Below, piece by piece: positions 49,743-57,639 of a stretch of DNA of 64,000 nt. The stretch is from Thermopolyspora sp040678635. GTDB taxonomy: Bacteria; Actinomycetota; Actinomycetes; Streptosporangiales; Streptosporangiaceae. Location: assembly GCF_040678635.1 (NCBI RefSeq), contig NZ_JBFATZ010000012.1, forward strand, positions 124,001 to 188,000, given 5' to 3'. Positions within the stretch are counted from its first letter, which is position 1. Each line of letters begins with the position of its first letter. The notes beneath the pieces are model-generated. The model was not told where the DNA came from. It ran no database searches and was given only the letters and a program-made list of their open reading frames with translations. The translations under genes and the position numbers were made by a program.

Positions 49743-50822
49743 ATGGGTTCGGTGCGCGTAGCCATCGTCGGTGTCGGCAACTGTGCCGCGTCGCTGGTGC
49801 AGGGCGTGCATTACTACAGGGACGCCGACCCGGGCAGCCGGGTGCCGGGCCTGATGCACGTGCGGTTCGGCGACTACCACGTGGGCGACGTGGAGTTCGT
49901 CGCCGCGTTCGACGTCGACGCCAAGAAGGTCGGCCGCGACCTGTCCGAGGCCATCGTCGCCTCAGAGAACAACACGATCAAGATCTGCGACGTGCCGCCG
50001 CTGGGCGTGACCGTGCAACGCGGCCACACCTATGACGGCCTCGGCGAGTACTACCGCGAGATCATCGAGGAGTCCGACGAGGATCCGGTCGACGTCGTGC
50101 GCGTGCTGCGCGAGTCGAAGGCCGACGTGCTCGTGTGCTACCTGCCGGTGGGCTCGGAGCAGGCGGCCCGCTTCTACGCCGAGTGCGCCCTGGAGGCCGG
50201 GGTGGCGATGGTGAACGCGCTGCCGGTCTTCATCGCCTCCGACCCGGAGTGGGCCGAGCGGTTCCGCACCGCCGGCGTGCCCATCGTCGGCGACGACATC
50301 AAGTCCCAGGTGGGCGCGACGATCACCCACCGGGTGATGGCCAAGCTGTTCGAGGACCGCGGGGTCGAGCTGCTGCGCACGTACCAGCTCAACTTCGGCG
50401 GCAACATGGACTTCATGAACATGCTGGAGCGCAAGCGGCTCCAGTCCAAGAAGATCTCCAAGACCCAGGCCGTGACCTCGCAGATCCCGCACGAGATGGC
50501 GAAGGCGGACGTGCACATCGGCCCGTCGGACCACGTGCCGTGGCTGGACGACCGCAAGTGGGCCTACGTACGTCTTGAGGGCCGCTCGTTCGGCGACACC
50601 CCGCTCAACCTGGAGTACAAGCTCGAGGTGTGGGACTCGCCGAACTCCGCGGGCGTCATCATCGACGCCGTGCGCGCGGCGAAGATCGCCAAGGACCGCG
50701 GCATCGGCGGCCCGCTGCTGTCGGCCTCGTCGTACTTCATGAAGTCGCCGCCGGTGCAGTACTCCGACGACGACGCCTACGACGCGGTGGAGAAGTTCAT
50801 CCGCGGCGAGGTCGAGCGCTGA
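49743..50822 (+). CDS. ino1: Inositol-3-phosphate synthase
   Basis: Ino1 converts glucose-6-phosphate to 1L-myo-inositol-1-phosphate using NAD, the first step to inositol, phosphatidylinositol and mycothiol. The 359-residue protein has VAIVGVGNCAASLVQGV (NAD-binding, residues 5-21), the signature DDIKSQVGATITHRV and LNFGGNMDFMNML. The actinobacterial form is shorter than eukaryotic synthase. ATG 49743 has AGGAG upstream. It is co-transcribed with padR. Confidence 0.98.
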   Translation: MGSVRVAIVGVGNCAASLVQGVHYYRDADPGSRVPGLMHVRFGDYHVGDVEFVAAFDVDAKKVGRDLSEAIVASENNTIKICDVPPLGVTVQRGHTYDGLGEYYREIIEESDEDPVDVVRVLRESKADVLVCYLPVGSEQAARFYAECALEAGVAMVNALPVFIASDPEWAERFRTAGVPIVGDDIKSQVGATITHRVMAKLFEDRGVELLRTYQLNFGGNMDFMNMLERKRLQSKKISKTQAVTSQIPHEMAKADVHIGPSDHVPWLDDRKWAYVRLEGRSFGDTPLNLEYKLEVWDSPNSAGVIIDAVRAAKIAKDRGIGGPLLSASSYFMKSPPVQYSDDDAYDAVEKFIRGEVER

Positions 50823-50846
50823 CCCGCACGTCGAGGCCCTGAACGC

Positions 50847-50873
50847 GACGGACGCCGCCCGGCGGCGTCCGTC
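50847..50873. terminator. Bidirectional hairpin terminator
   Basis: A stem GACGGACGCC / GGCGTCCGTC has a GCCCGGC apical region, followed on the plus strand by T-rich stretches (GTTTTTT around 50889). It lies between the convergent ino1 and idi. Confidence 0.65.
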
Positions 50874-50907
50874 CGGCGTTTGTACGGGCGTTTTTTCGGG
50901 CGTTTGA

Positions 50908-51534
50908 TCAGGCGGCGTCGAGCCGGGCGGCCGGGGGCAGGGCGCCGTCGTCCGCCGTCGGCCAGGCGAGCGGGTCGGGGCCCAGCGCGCACAGCAGCGG
51001 CACCTGATCCCGGCACCACGGCGAGACCGGCACGTACCGGACCCCGGTGCCGTCGCCCGGCACGGGCACGGTCCCGGCGAGCACGCCCTCGGCGAACCGC
51101 CGCCAGGGCAGCCAGCCGACCTCGGCCACCTCCTCCGGATTCGGCCGCGGCGGCGCGGAGACGATCGCGCGGTACACCGGGCACAGCTCGTGCTCCACCG
51201 TGCCGTCGTCCATCGACGCCCGGTAGGAGAACCCGGGCAGCAGCAGGTCGAGCGAGTCGACCGTCAGCCCCAGCTCGAACGCGAGCCGCCGGGTGACCGC
51301 CGTGGGAAGCGGCTCGCCGGGCAGCGGATGGCCGCAGCAACTGTTGGTCCACGCTCCCGGCCAGGTGAGCTTGTGCCGGGCGCGCCGGCTGAGCAGCACC
51401 CGCCCGTCGCCGTCGAAGACGTAGCACGAGAAGGCCAGGTGCAACGGGGTCTCCGGGCCGTGCACGGAGATCTTCGGAGCGGTGCCCACCGCCTTGCCGT
51501 CGCTGTTGACGAGCACAACGTGTTCCTCGGTCAT
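50908..51534 (-). CDS. idi: Isopentenyl-diphosphate delta-isomerase type 1
   Basis: Idi interconverts isopentenyl and dimethylallyl diphosphate for isoprenoids. The 208-residue Nudix-like protein has catalytic C67 (NSCCGHP) and the metal/acid-base residues E114/E116 (TVEHELC). Metal ligands H25 and H32 (PLHLAF) are also seen. Numbering matches E. coli Idi. ATG 51534 has GAGGGAG upstream. Confidence 0.96.
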   Translation of the reverse strand: MTEEHVVLVNSDGKAVGTAPKISVHGPETPLHLAFSCYVFDGDGRVLLSRRARHKLTWPGAWTNSCCGHPLPGEPLPTAVTRRLAFELGLTVDSLDLLLPGFSYRASMDDGTVEHELCPVYRAIVSAPPRPNPEEVAEVGWLPWRRFAEGVLAGTVPVPGDGTGVRYVPVSPWCRDQVPLLCALGPDPLAWPTADDGALPPAARLDAA

Positions 51535-51801
51535 CACCGCTCCCTCATCAGTGAACCACCGGAGTGAGCCCGCGCGCGTCGCGTGGGCGGGCCCTGCCCC
51601 CGACGCCACTTTCGGCATCGGATCGCGCACGTACCGTAAAAGTCCGCACTGAATCCGTCAAACGCGATGCCCGCTCGGACACGCCTCATGGACACCAGCG
51701 TGTCACGTGTGGTGACCGTTCCGGCCCTACGAGGGTAGGAGTTCGGCGAGGTTCGCCGCCACGGGTTCGCCGATGGGGGCTCCCGGCTTCTCTTGGGCGA
51801 A

Positions 51802-51807
51802 TAGGCT
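51802..51807 (+). promoter_or_regulatory. -10 hexamer of the leaderless MFS gene
   Basis: TAGGCT lies six bases before GTG 51814; no ribosome-binding site. Confidence 0.45.
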
Positions 51808-51813
51808 GTCTGA

Positions 51814-53121
51814 GTGTCATTCGTCGCCGATCTACGTGCCGTCCTGCGAGGTCGGGACTTCAGACGCCTGTTCGGCACCCGCCTGGTGTCCCAGTTCTCG
51901 GACGGGATCTTCCAGTTCGCCGTGTACGGGTACGCCTTCTTCACCCCCGAGAACCAGACCAGCGCGGCCGAGGCCGCGGCGGCCTTCGCCGTGCTGCTGC
52001 TGCCGTACTCGATCCTCGGGCCGTTCGTCGGGGTCTTCATCGACCGGTGGTCGCGGCGGCAGATCCTGGTGATCGGGCCGCTCGTGCGGGGCGGCCTGCT
52101 GGCGCTCGCCGCCGTCCTGGTCGCCACCGGCGCGCCCGACGCGTACTTCTACATCGCCGCGCTGGGCGTCCTCGGCGTCAACCGGTTCTTCCTGGCCGCG
52201 CTCGGCGCCTCGCTGCCGCACGTGGTGCCCGCCGATCGGCTGATGATGGCCAATTCGGTCACTCCCACGTCGGGCACGGTGGCGACCTTCGTCGGGGCGG
52301 GGGCGGGTTACCTGCTGCGCCTGCTCTTCGGCCCGACCGCGCAGGGCACGGCGATGCTGCTGGTGGTGTCCGGCGCGGTCTTCGGCCTGAGCGCGCTGGT
52401 CGCGTTGACGATGGAGCGCTCGCTGCTCGGCCCGTCGTACGACCCGAACCGGCCGCAGGCGCGTGAGGCCCTGCGCAACGTGCTCAGCGGGCTGGTGGAC
52501 GGCGCCCGGCATGTGACTCATCGCAGGACCGCCGTGGCCGCGTTGGGGAGCATGGCCGCACATCGGTTCATGTACGGCATATCCCTCGTGATGACGGCCA
52601 TCCTGTACCGGTTCTACTTCAGCCAGGGGGACGCCGAGGTCGGCCTGATGCAGTTGTCCGGGGTGGTCGCGACCTCGGGCGTCGGCTACTTCTCCGCCGC
52701 GTTCGTCACGCCGTGGGCGACCGCGCGCATGCGCATCGAGACCTGGGTCACCACGATGCTCGCCTCCGCCGGGATCCTGCAGTTCCTGCTGTGCTTCCCG
52801 TTTCAGGAGTGGGGGTTCCTGATCGGCGGATTCGTGCTCGGGCTGGCCGGGCAGTCGGTGAAGATCTGCGCCGACACCGTGGTGCAGCGCGACGTTGAGG
52901 ACGCCTACCTCGGCCGGGTGTTCTCGATCTACGACATGCTGTTCAACGGCATGACCGTCGCCGCGGCGGCGGTGAGCGGGCTGTTCCTCCCCGCCGACGG
53001 CAAGTCGTATCTGGCGCTGGGGATCGTCACGGTCGGCTATCTGGTCGCCGCGGCGGTCTACCGGCTGGCCATGCCGACCGGCGAGCGGCCGCGCCCCAAC
53101 CGCGCGGTGCACACGTCCTGA
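51814..53121 (+). CDS. Major facilitator superfamily exporter
   Basis: This 435-residue membrane protein has about 12 helices. A basic start (LRAVLRGRDFRRLFGTRLVSQF) is followed by helix 1, and the motif A-like loop is FIDRWSRRQI between helices 2 and 3. Further helices include MLLVVSGAVFGLSALVAL and ILQFLLCFPFQEWGFLIGGFVLGLAGQS. It likely exports a small compound. It is in the convergent position to cca, next to idi, but a link to isoprenoid metabolism is not shown. The start is GTG 51814. Confidence 0.9.
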   Translation: MSFVADLRAVLRGRDFRRLFGTRLVSQFSDGIFQFAVYGYAFFTPENQTSAAEAAAAFAVLLLPYSILGPFVGVFIDRWSRRQILVIGPLVRGGLLALAAVLVATGAPDAYFYIAALGVLGVNRFFLAALGASLPHVVPADRLMMANSVTPTSGTVATFVGAGAGYLLRLLFGPTAQGTAMLLVVSGAVFGLSALVALTMERSLLGPSYDPNRPQAREALRNVLSGLVDGARHVTHRRTAVAALGSMAAHRFMYGISLVMTAILYRFYFSQGDAEVGLMQLSGVVATSGVGYFSAAFVTPWATARMRIETWVTTMLASAGILQFLLCFPFQEWGFLIGGFVLGLAGQSVKICADTVVQRDVEDAYLGRVFSIYDMLFNGMTVAAAAVSGLFLPADGKSYLALGIVTVGYLVAAAVYRLAMPTGERPRPNRAVHTS

Positions 53122-53163
53122 GCCCGTCCGAGCCCATCTTGAGCCCATCTTGAGCAGGGCCGA

Positions 53164-53208
53164 TCATCCGGTACGGCGACGCGCCCAGGCGAGCGCCGTA
53201 CCGGATGA
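53164..53208. terminator. Strong bidirectional terminator
   Basis: A perfect 15-bp stem (TCATCCGGTACGGCG and its complement) has a 15-nt loop. It lies between the convergent MFS and cca genes. Confidence 0.8.
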
Positions 53209-53213
53209 AAGTG

Positions 53214-54653
53214 TCACGCTTCGAGTACGCCGTTCTCCCGAGCCCACGCGAGCAGCGCCTCCCGCGCGGCGTCCTTGCCCACGACCCCGCGATCGAGCCG
53301 CATGTCCAGCAGGAACCGGTACGCCTTGCCCACCACCGGCCCCGGCGGCACGCCGAGGATGCGCTGGATCTCGTTTCCGTCCAGCTCCGGGCGGATCTTG
53401 GCGAGTTCCTCCTCCTCGGCGAGCCGCGCGATCCGCTGCTCCAGGTGGTCATAGGTGCGCCACAGCGCCGCCGCCTTGCGCTTGTTGCGGGTCGTGCAGT
53501 CGGCCCGGGTCAGCTTGTGCAGCCGTTCCAGCAGGTGCCCGGCGTCGCGCACGTACCGCCGCACCGCGCTGTCGGTCCACTCCCCCGACCCGTACCCGTG
53601 GAACCGCAGATGCAGCTCGACGAGCCGGGACACGTCCGCCACCACGTCCTTGGGGAAGCGCAGCGCGGTCAGCCGCTTCTTGGTGAGCTGCGCGCCGACC
53701 ACCTCGTGGTGGTGGAAGGAGACCCGGCCGCCCGGCTCCAGCCGGCGCGTCTTGGGCTTGCCGATGTCGTGCAGCAGCGCCGCCCAGCGCAGCACCCGGT
53801 CCGGCCCCGACTTCTCCAGCGCGATCGCCTGCTCAAGCACGATCAGCGTGTGCTCGTAGACGTCCTTGTGCCGGTGGTGCTCGTCGATCTCCAGCCGCAG
53901 CCGGGGCAGCTCGGGCAGCACGTGCTCGGCGAGGCCGGTCTCCACCAGGGTGGTGAGGCCGTCGCGCGGGTACGCCCCGCAGATGAGCTTGTCCAGTTCG
54001 TCGCGGATGCGCTCGGCCGAGACGATCTCGATGCGGTCGGCCATCGCGGTCATCGCCGCCCGCGCCTTCAGGTCCACGGTGAACCCGAGCTGGGAGGCGA
54101 ACCGGGCCGCGCGCAGCATGCGCAGCGGGTCGTCGTCGAAGGACCGCTCCGGCGGGCCGGGGGTGCGCAGCACCTTGGCGGACAGGTCGGCGAGCCCGCC
54201 GAACGGATCGACGAACTCGTGGCCGGGCAGTCGCACCGCCATCGCGTTGACCGCGAAGTCCCGCCGCTCCAGATCGCCCTCAAGCGTGTCGCCGTACATG
54301 ACCTCGGGCTTGCGCGACTTGGGGTCGTACGACTCGCTGCGGTACGTGGTGATCTCCAGCAGCCAGTTGCCCTTGCGCGCGCCGACGGTGCCGAAGTCGA
54401 TGCCGATCGTCCAGATCGAGTCGGCCCACGGCCGGACGATGTCCAGCACCCGCTCCGGGCGGGCGTCGGTGGTGAGGTCCAGGTCGTGACCGATCCTGCC
54501 GAGGAGCACGTCCCGCACCGACCCGCCCACCAGGGCGAGCTGGTGACCGCTCGCGGCGAACAGCTCCCCGAGCTCATCGACGACGGGCGCGATGCGGCGG
54601 AATAGATCGGCCACCGCCCGCTGCTGATTGTCATTGAGGTTGGAAACGGACAA
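53214..54653 (-). CDS. cca: CCA tRNA nucleotidyltransferase
   Basis: This enzyme adds or repairs the 3' CCA of tRNAs. It has 479 residues. The nucleotidyltransferase head has GGSVRD (43-48) and metal-binding DLD (57-59) with RRDFAVNAMA; the RNA-binding middle part follows. A C-terminal HD domain is visible (ALLHDIGKPKTRRL, then HHHEVVGAQLTKKRL). The start is TTG 54653 (GAAGGA 11 bases upstream), because no ATG/GTG lies close. It is needed because both tRNA-Ser genes here lack encoded CCA. It diverges from the YbaK-like gene. Confidence 0.95.
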   Translation of the reverse strand: MSVSNLNDNQQRAVADLFRRIAPVVDELGELFAASGHQLALVGGSVRDVLLGRIGHDLDLTTDARPERVLDIVRPWADSIWTIGIDFGTVGARKGNWLLEITTYRSESYDPKSRKPEVMYGDTLEGDLERRDFAVNAMAVRLPGHEFVDPFGGLADLSAKVLRTPGPPERSFDDDPLRMLRAARFASQLGFTVDLKARAAMTAMADRIEIVSAERIRDELDKLICGAYPRDGLTTLVETGLAEHVLPELPRLRLEIDEHHRHKDVYEHTLIVLEQAIALEKSGPDRVLRWAALLHDIGKPKTRRLEPGGRVSFHHHEVVGAQLTKKRLTALRFPKDVVADVSRLVELHLRFHGYGSGEWTDSAVRRYVRDAGHLLERLHKLTRADCTTRNKRKAAALWRTYDHLEQRIARLAEEEELAKIRPELDGNEIQRILGVPPGPVVGKAYRFLLDMRLDRGVVGKDAAREALLAWARENGVLEA

Positions 54654-54792
54654 GGCTGGGTAAGTCCTTCGGTTACGGAACAGGTTCCCCGGGTCACGCC
54701 CGTGCGCTTCTGGCGGCTCCCCGGCAGGGGCCCACGAGGTGGCCGGTGGTCATGGATCCGGGGGCGACGGGACGAGGCAAGGAGCTGCAGAG

Positions 54793-55335
54793 ATGAAAGA
54801 CGCTCTCGCGATCCACCGCTGGCTCCTCGCCCACCAGGTCCATCATGAGATCCTACGTCTTCCGCGATCGCTCTCGGGGGCCGAAGACCTGCCGGAGACG
54901 CTTGGAGTTCCACCCGAAACCTGCGTCAGCGTAGCGGTCTTCGCAGCCGTCTACGCATTCGGGACCGAACGGGTGACCGAGCACGCGGCGGTGGTGAGCG
55001 CGGTGGCGCACCCGGTCACGCCCGGCATGGTGGCGTCGGTGCTCGGGGCCGTGGAGGTACGGCCCGCCCCCGCGTTCGCGGTCAACGCCGTCACCGACTA
55101 CGCGGCCGGGCTGGTGTGCCCGCTGCTGCTGCCCGAGGAGCTGACCGTCCTGGTCGACCAGCGGCTCTTCGACGGGCTCAAGGCCGACGACGCGGTTTAC
55201 ACGCCGACCGGTGAACGGGCCACGGCGCTGCGGCTGAGCGCGCGCGACCTGCTCGCGATGACCGCGGGAAAGCCCGCCGAGCTGCGGCGCGGCCCGTTGA
55301 GCGGGTCGCTGCCGGGATTCCGCAGACGCTCCTGA
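54793..55335 (+). CDS. YbaK/EbsC-like aminoacyl-tRNA deacylase-type protein
   Basis: This 180-residue protein belongs to the YbaK/ProX-like editing-domain family, which hydrolyses misacylated tRNAs. Motifs are AIHRWLLAHQVHHEILRLP, the core HPVTPGMVASVLGAVEVRPAPAF and the C-terminal YTPTGERATALRLSARDLLAMT. The canonical catalytic Lys/Asp residues were not verified, so the activity is inferred. ATG 54793 has AAGGAG eight bases upstream. It is beside cca, suggesting a role in tRNA quality control. Confidence 0.85.
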   Translation: MKDALAIHRWLLAHQVHHEILRLPRSLSGAEDLPETLGVPPETCVSVAVFAAVYAFGTERVTEHAAVVSAVAHPVTPGMVASVLGAVEVRPAPAFAVNAVTDYAAGLVCPLLLPEELTVLVDQRLFDGLKADDAVYTPTGERATALRLSARDLLAMTAGKPAELRRGPLSGSLPGFRRRS

Positions 55336-55443
55336 GTCCCCGCGCGGTCACCGCGCCGGTGGTCGTCTTCGCGGCGCGCCGACAGGACGTGGCGAAGCGA
55401 CGTCCGAAAGCGGGAGACGCGCCGGATCGGCGAAATAGGCCGA

Positions 55444-55449
55444 TAGCAT
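55444..55449 (+). promoter_or_regulatory. -10 hexamer of the uORF/DUF6049-murJ operon
   Basis: TAGCAT lies seven bases before the first GTG (55457), which opens a 10-codon upstream ORF overlapping the main gene. Confidence 0.5.
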
Positions 55450-55456
55450 TCTGGGC

Positions 55457-55489
55457 GTGCGCCGTACCTCACCCCTGGCCGGCCCGTGA
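55457..55489 (+). CDS. Leaderless 10-codon upstream ORF
   Basis: GTG 55457 is the first codon after the -10 hexamer by seven bases and encodes MRRTSPLAGP before a TGA at 55487. That stop overlaps the GTG start of the DUF6049 gene by four bases (GTGA, 55486-55489). The product is probably not functional. The arrangement would load ribosomes at the mRNA 5' end and hand them to a gene that has no ribosome-binding site of its own. Confidence 0.55.
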   Translation: MRRTSPLAGP

Positions 55490-57639
55490 TCCGTAGAGCC
55501 GCGTTGATCTTCGCGCTCGCCTCCGCCATGCTCGTTCCCGCGGAGGCGGCTGTCTCAAGCACGGCGCAGGATCTCGGGCGTACTGCCGTGCAGACCTTTG
55601 GGCAGGTCTCTGGGCGCGTCTCTGGGCAGGTCCTTGGGCAGGTTTCCGCACCGGCGCCGAAGCAGCGCGCAAGCGCGGCCGTGCAGGTCACGATCGACCA
55701 GATCACCCCGCAGGTGCCGCGCGACCCCACCACCCAGATCAAGCTGACGGGCACGCTCGCCAACACCGGCAACACCCCGTTCACCGCGCTGCGGGTCCGG
55801 CTGCACTTCTCGGCGCGGCCGTTCGAGCGACGCGCCGACATGGAGGCGTACGTCACCGGTCAGGGCGTTTTCGACCCCAGTTTCAACACCCTCACCCCGA
55901 TCCCGCGGCTCGACGCGGGCGGCAAGGCGTCGTTCGAGGTCGTCACCACGGCCGCCGACCTGAAGATGAGCCGGTTCGGCGTGTACCCGCTCACCGTCGA
56001 GATCATCGACGCGCTTGAGCAACAGGTCGCGGTGACGCGCACCTTCATGACGTACGCCCCGCAGGGCGAGAGGCTCCCCCGCGTCCGGCTGGCGATGGCG
56101 ATGCCCGTCATCGACCAGCCGCGCCGCGCCGACGACAACACGTTCCTGGACGACGGGCTGCACGCCTCGCTCGCCGGGAACGGCCGGCTGGCCCGGCTGC
56201 TGCGCATCGCCCAGCAGCCGCACAAGGGCGTGACCTGGTTCATCGACCCGGCCGTGCTGGACGACGCGCAACGCATCGGCCGGCCGTACACGGTCAAGAA
56301 GGGCGACGACGTCGAGACCCGGCCGGCCGACCCGGACGCGGGCGCCTGGCTGGCGGGCCTGCGCACGGCGCTCGCCAAGTCGTCGGTGGTGGCCACGCCG
56401 TACGCCGACCCCGACATCACGGCGCTGGTGCACAACGACGTGGACGAGCTCGCGGCCAAGGCCATCGCCAAGGGCGGGCAAGTGGCCGGGTCGCTGCTGG
56501 GCCGTACCGTGGGCGCGACCATGAACTGGCCGTACGGCGGCATCATCGACCGCGACGCGCTCGACGAGCTGGCCATCGGCGGCGTCCGCACGCTGCTGCT
56601 CAACGGCTCCGCGCTGCCCACCGAGGCGCCGGTCACCACCACCCCTGACGCCGCCACCACGATCGACAGCGTCTCGGGGAAGCTGACGGTGCTGCTCGCC
56701 GACCCGACGCTCAGCTCGCTCGTCGACGCGGCGGCCACGGGATCCGGCGCGGCGGCGGCACGGCAGCGTTTCATCGCCGAGACCGCGATGATCGCCGCCG
56801 AGGATCCGGAGACGACCCGGACCGTGATCGCGGCGCCGCGCCGCCGCTGGGATCCCGATCCGGAGGCGGTGCAGGAGCTGCTCGCCACGGCCGGTTCGCT
56901 GCCGTGGCTGCGCCGTACCACGCTGGAGGAGATCAAGCCGCCGAAGCGGCCCCTGCCGCGCACCGACCTGGTCTACAGCGCCCAGCACCGGCAGTCCGAG
57001 CTCAACCGGGCATACCTGCGGCAGGTGCGCGAGCTGGCGGGTAAGGCCGAGCTGGTTCCCACCGTCACCTCGTCGACCGCCAGGCCCTTCGAGAACGCGC
57101 TGCTGCGGCTCGGGTCGTCGGCGTGGCGCGGTCGCGGCGGCACGGCGCGCACGTACGTCGAGCAGCTCGGCCAGGCGGTGAACGCCCAGATCGACAAGAT
57201 CTCGATCACCGGCCGGGGGCAGCCGCGGCTGCTCGCCGGCACCAACGGCAACGTCGGCATCAGCGTGCAGAACAAGCTCGGCCAGCAGGTCAAGCTGAGC
57301 ATCGACGTCAAGTCCGCCGACCCGCGGCGCCTGATGATCGACACCTACCGCAGGGAGATCTCGATCGAGGCGGGCAACACCACCACGATCCAGGTCCCGA
57401 TGCGGGCGCCGAACGGCGGGGACACGCAGGTGACCGTGCAGCTCGCCACGCAGGCGGGCGCGCCGTACGGGGACCCGGTGGTGCTGACGGTGAGCGCCAC
57501 CGGCTACACCGGCATCGCCGCGGTGATCGTCGGAGGCGCGCTCACGGTCATGCTCGCCGCGGTGCTGCTACGCATCCTGCGGATCCGGTCCAATCGGAAG
57601 AAACGGGGCGCCGGCAGGCGTCGTGAAGGGACACGATGA
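55486..57639 (+). CDS. DUF6049 family exported membrane protein
   Basis: This 717-residue protein has a signal peptide (residues 1-22, AALIFALASAMLVPAEA), a large extracytoplasmic region and a C-terminal membrane helix (residues 680-702, GIAAVIVGGALTVMLAAVLL) with a basic cytoplasmic tail (RIRSNRKKRGAGRRREGTR). Early residues contain short repeats (GQVSGRVSGQVLGQVS). It is the homologue of M. tuberculosis Rv3909, always next to murJ. Two immunoglobulin-like segments can be read (residues 72-190 and near 580-665). Function unknown, probably cell-wall assembly with MurJ. The start is GTG 55486 after the uORF; ATG of murJ overlaps its stop by four bases. Confidence 0.9.
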   Translation: MIRRAALIFALASAMLVPAEAAVSSTAQDLGRTAVQTFGQVSGRVSGQVLGQVSAPAPKQRASAAVQVTIDQITPQVPRDPTTQIKLTGTLANTGNTPFTALRVRLHFSARPFERRADMEAYVTGQGVFDPSFNTLTPIPRLDAGGKASFEVVTTAADLKMSRFGVYPLTVEIIDALEQQVAVTRTFMTYAPQGERLPRVRLAMAMPVIDQPRRADDNTFLDDGLHASLAGNGRLARLLRIAQQPHKGVTWFIDPAVLDDAQRIGRPYTVKKGDDVETRPADPDAGAWLAGLRTALAKSSVVATPYADPDITALVHNDVDELAAKAIAKGGQVAGSLLGRTVGATMNWPYGGIIDRDALDELAIGGVRTLLLNGSALPTEAPVTTTPDAATTIDSVSGKLTVLLADPTLSSLVDAAATGSGAAAARQRFIAETAMIAAEDPETTRTVIAAPRRRWDPDPEAVQELLATAGSLPWLRRTTLEEIKPPKRPLPRTDLVYSAQHRQSELNRAYLRQVRELAGKAELVPTVTSSTARPFENALLRLGSSAWRGRGGTARTYVEQLGQAVNAQIDKISITGRGQPRLLAGTNGNVGISVQNKLGQQVKLSIDVKSADPRRLMIDTYRREISIEAGNTTTIQVPMRAPNGGDTQVTVQLATQAGAPYGDPVVLTVSATGYTGIAAVIVGGALTVMLAAVLLRILRIRSNRKKRGAGRRREGTR

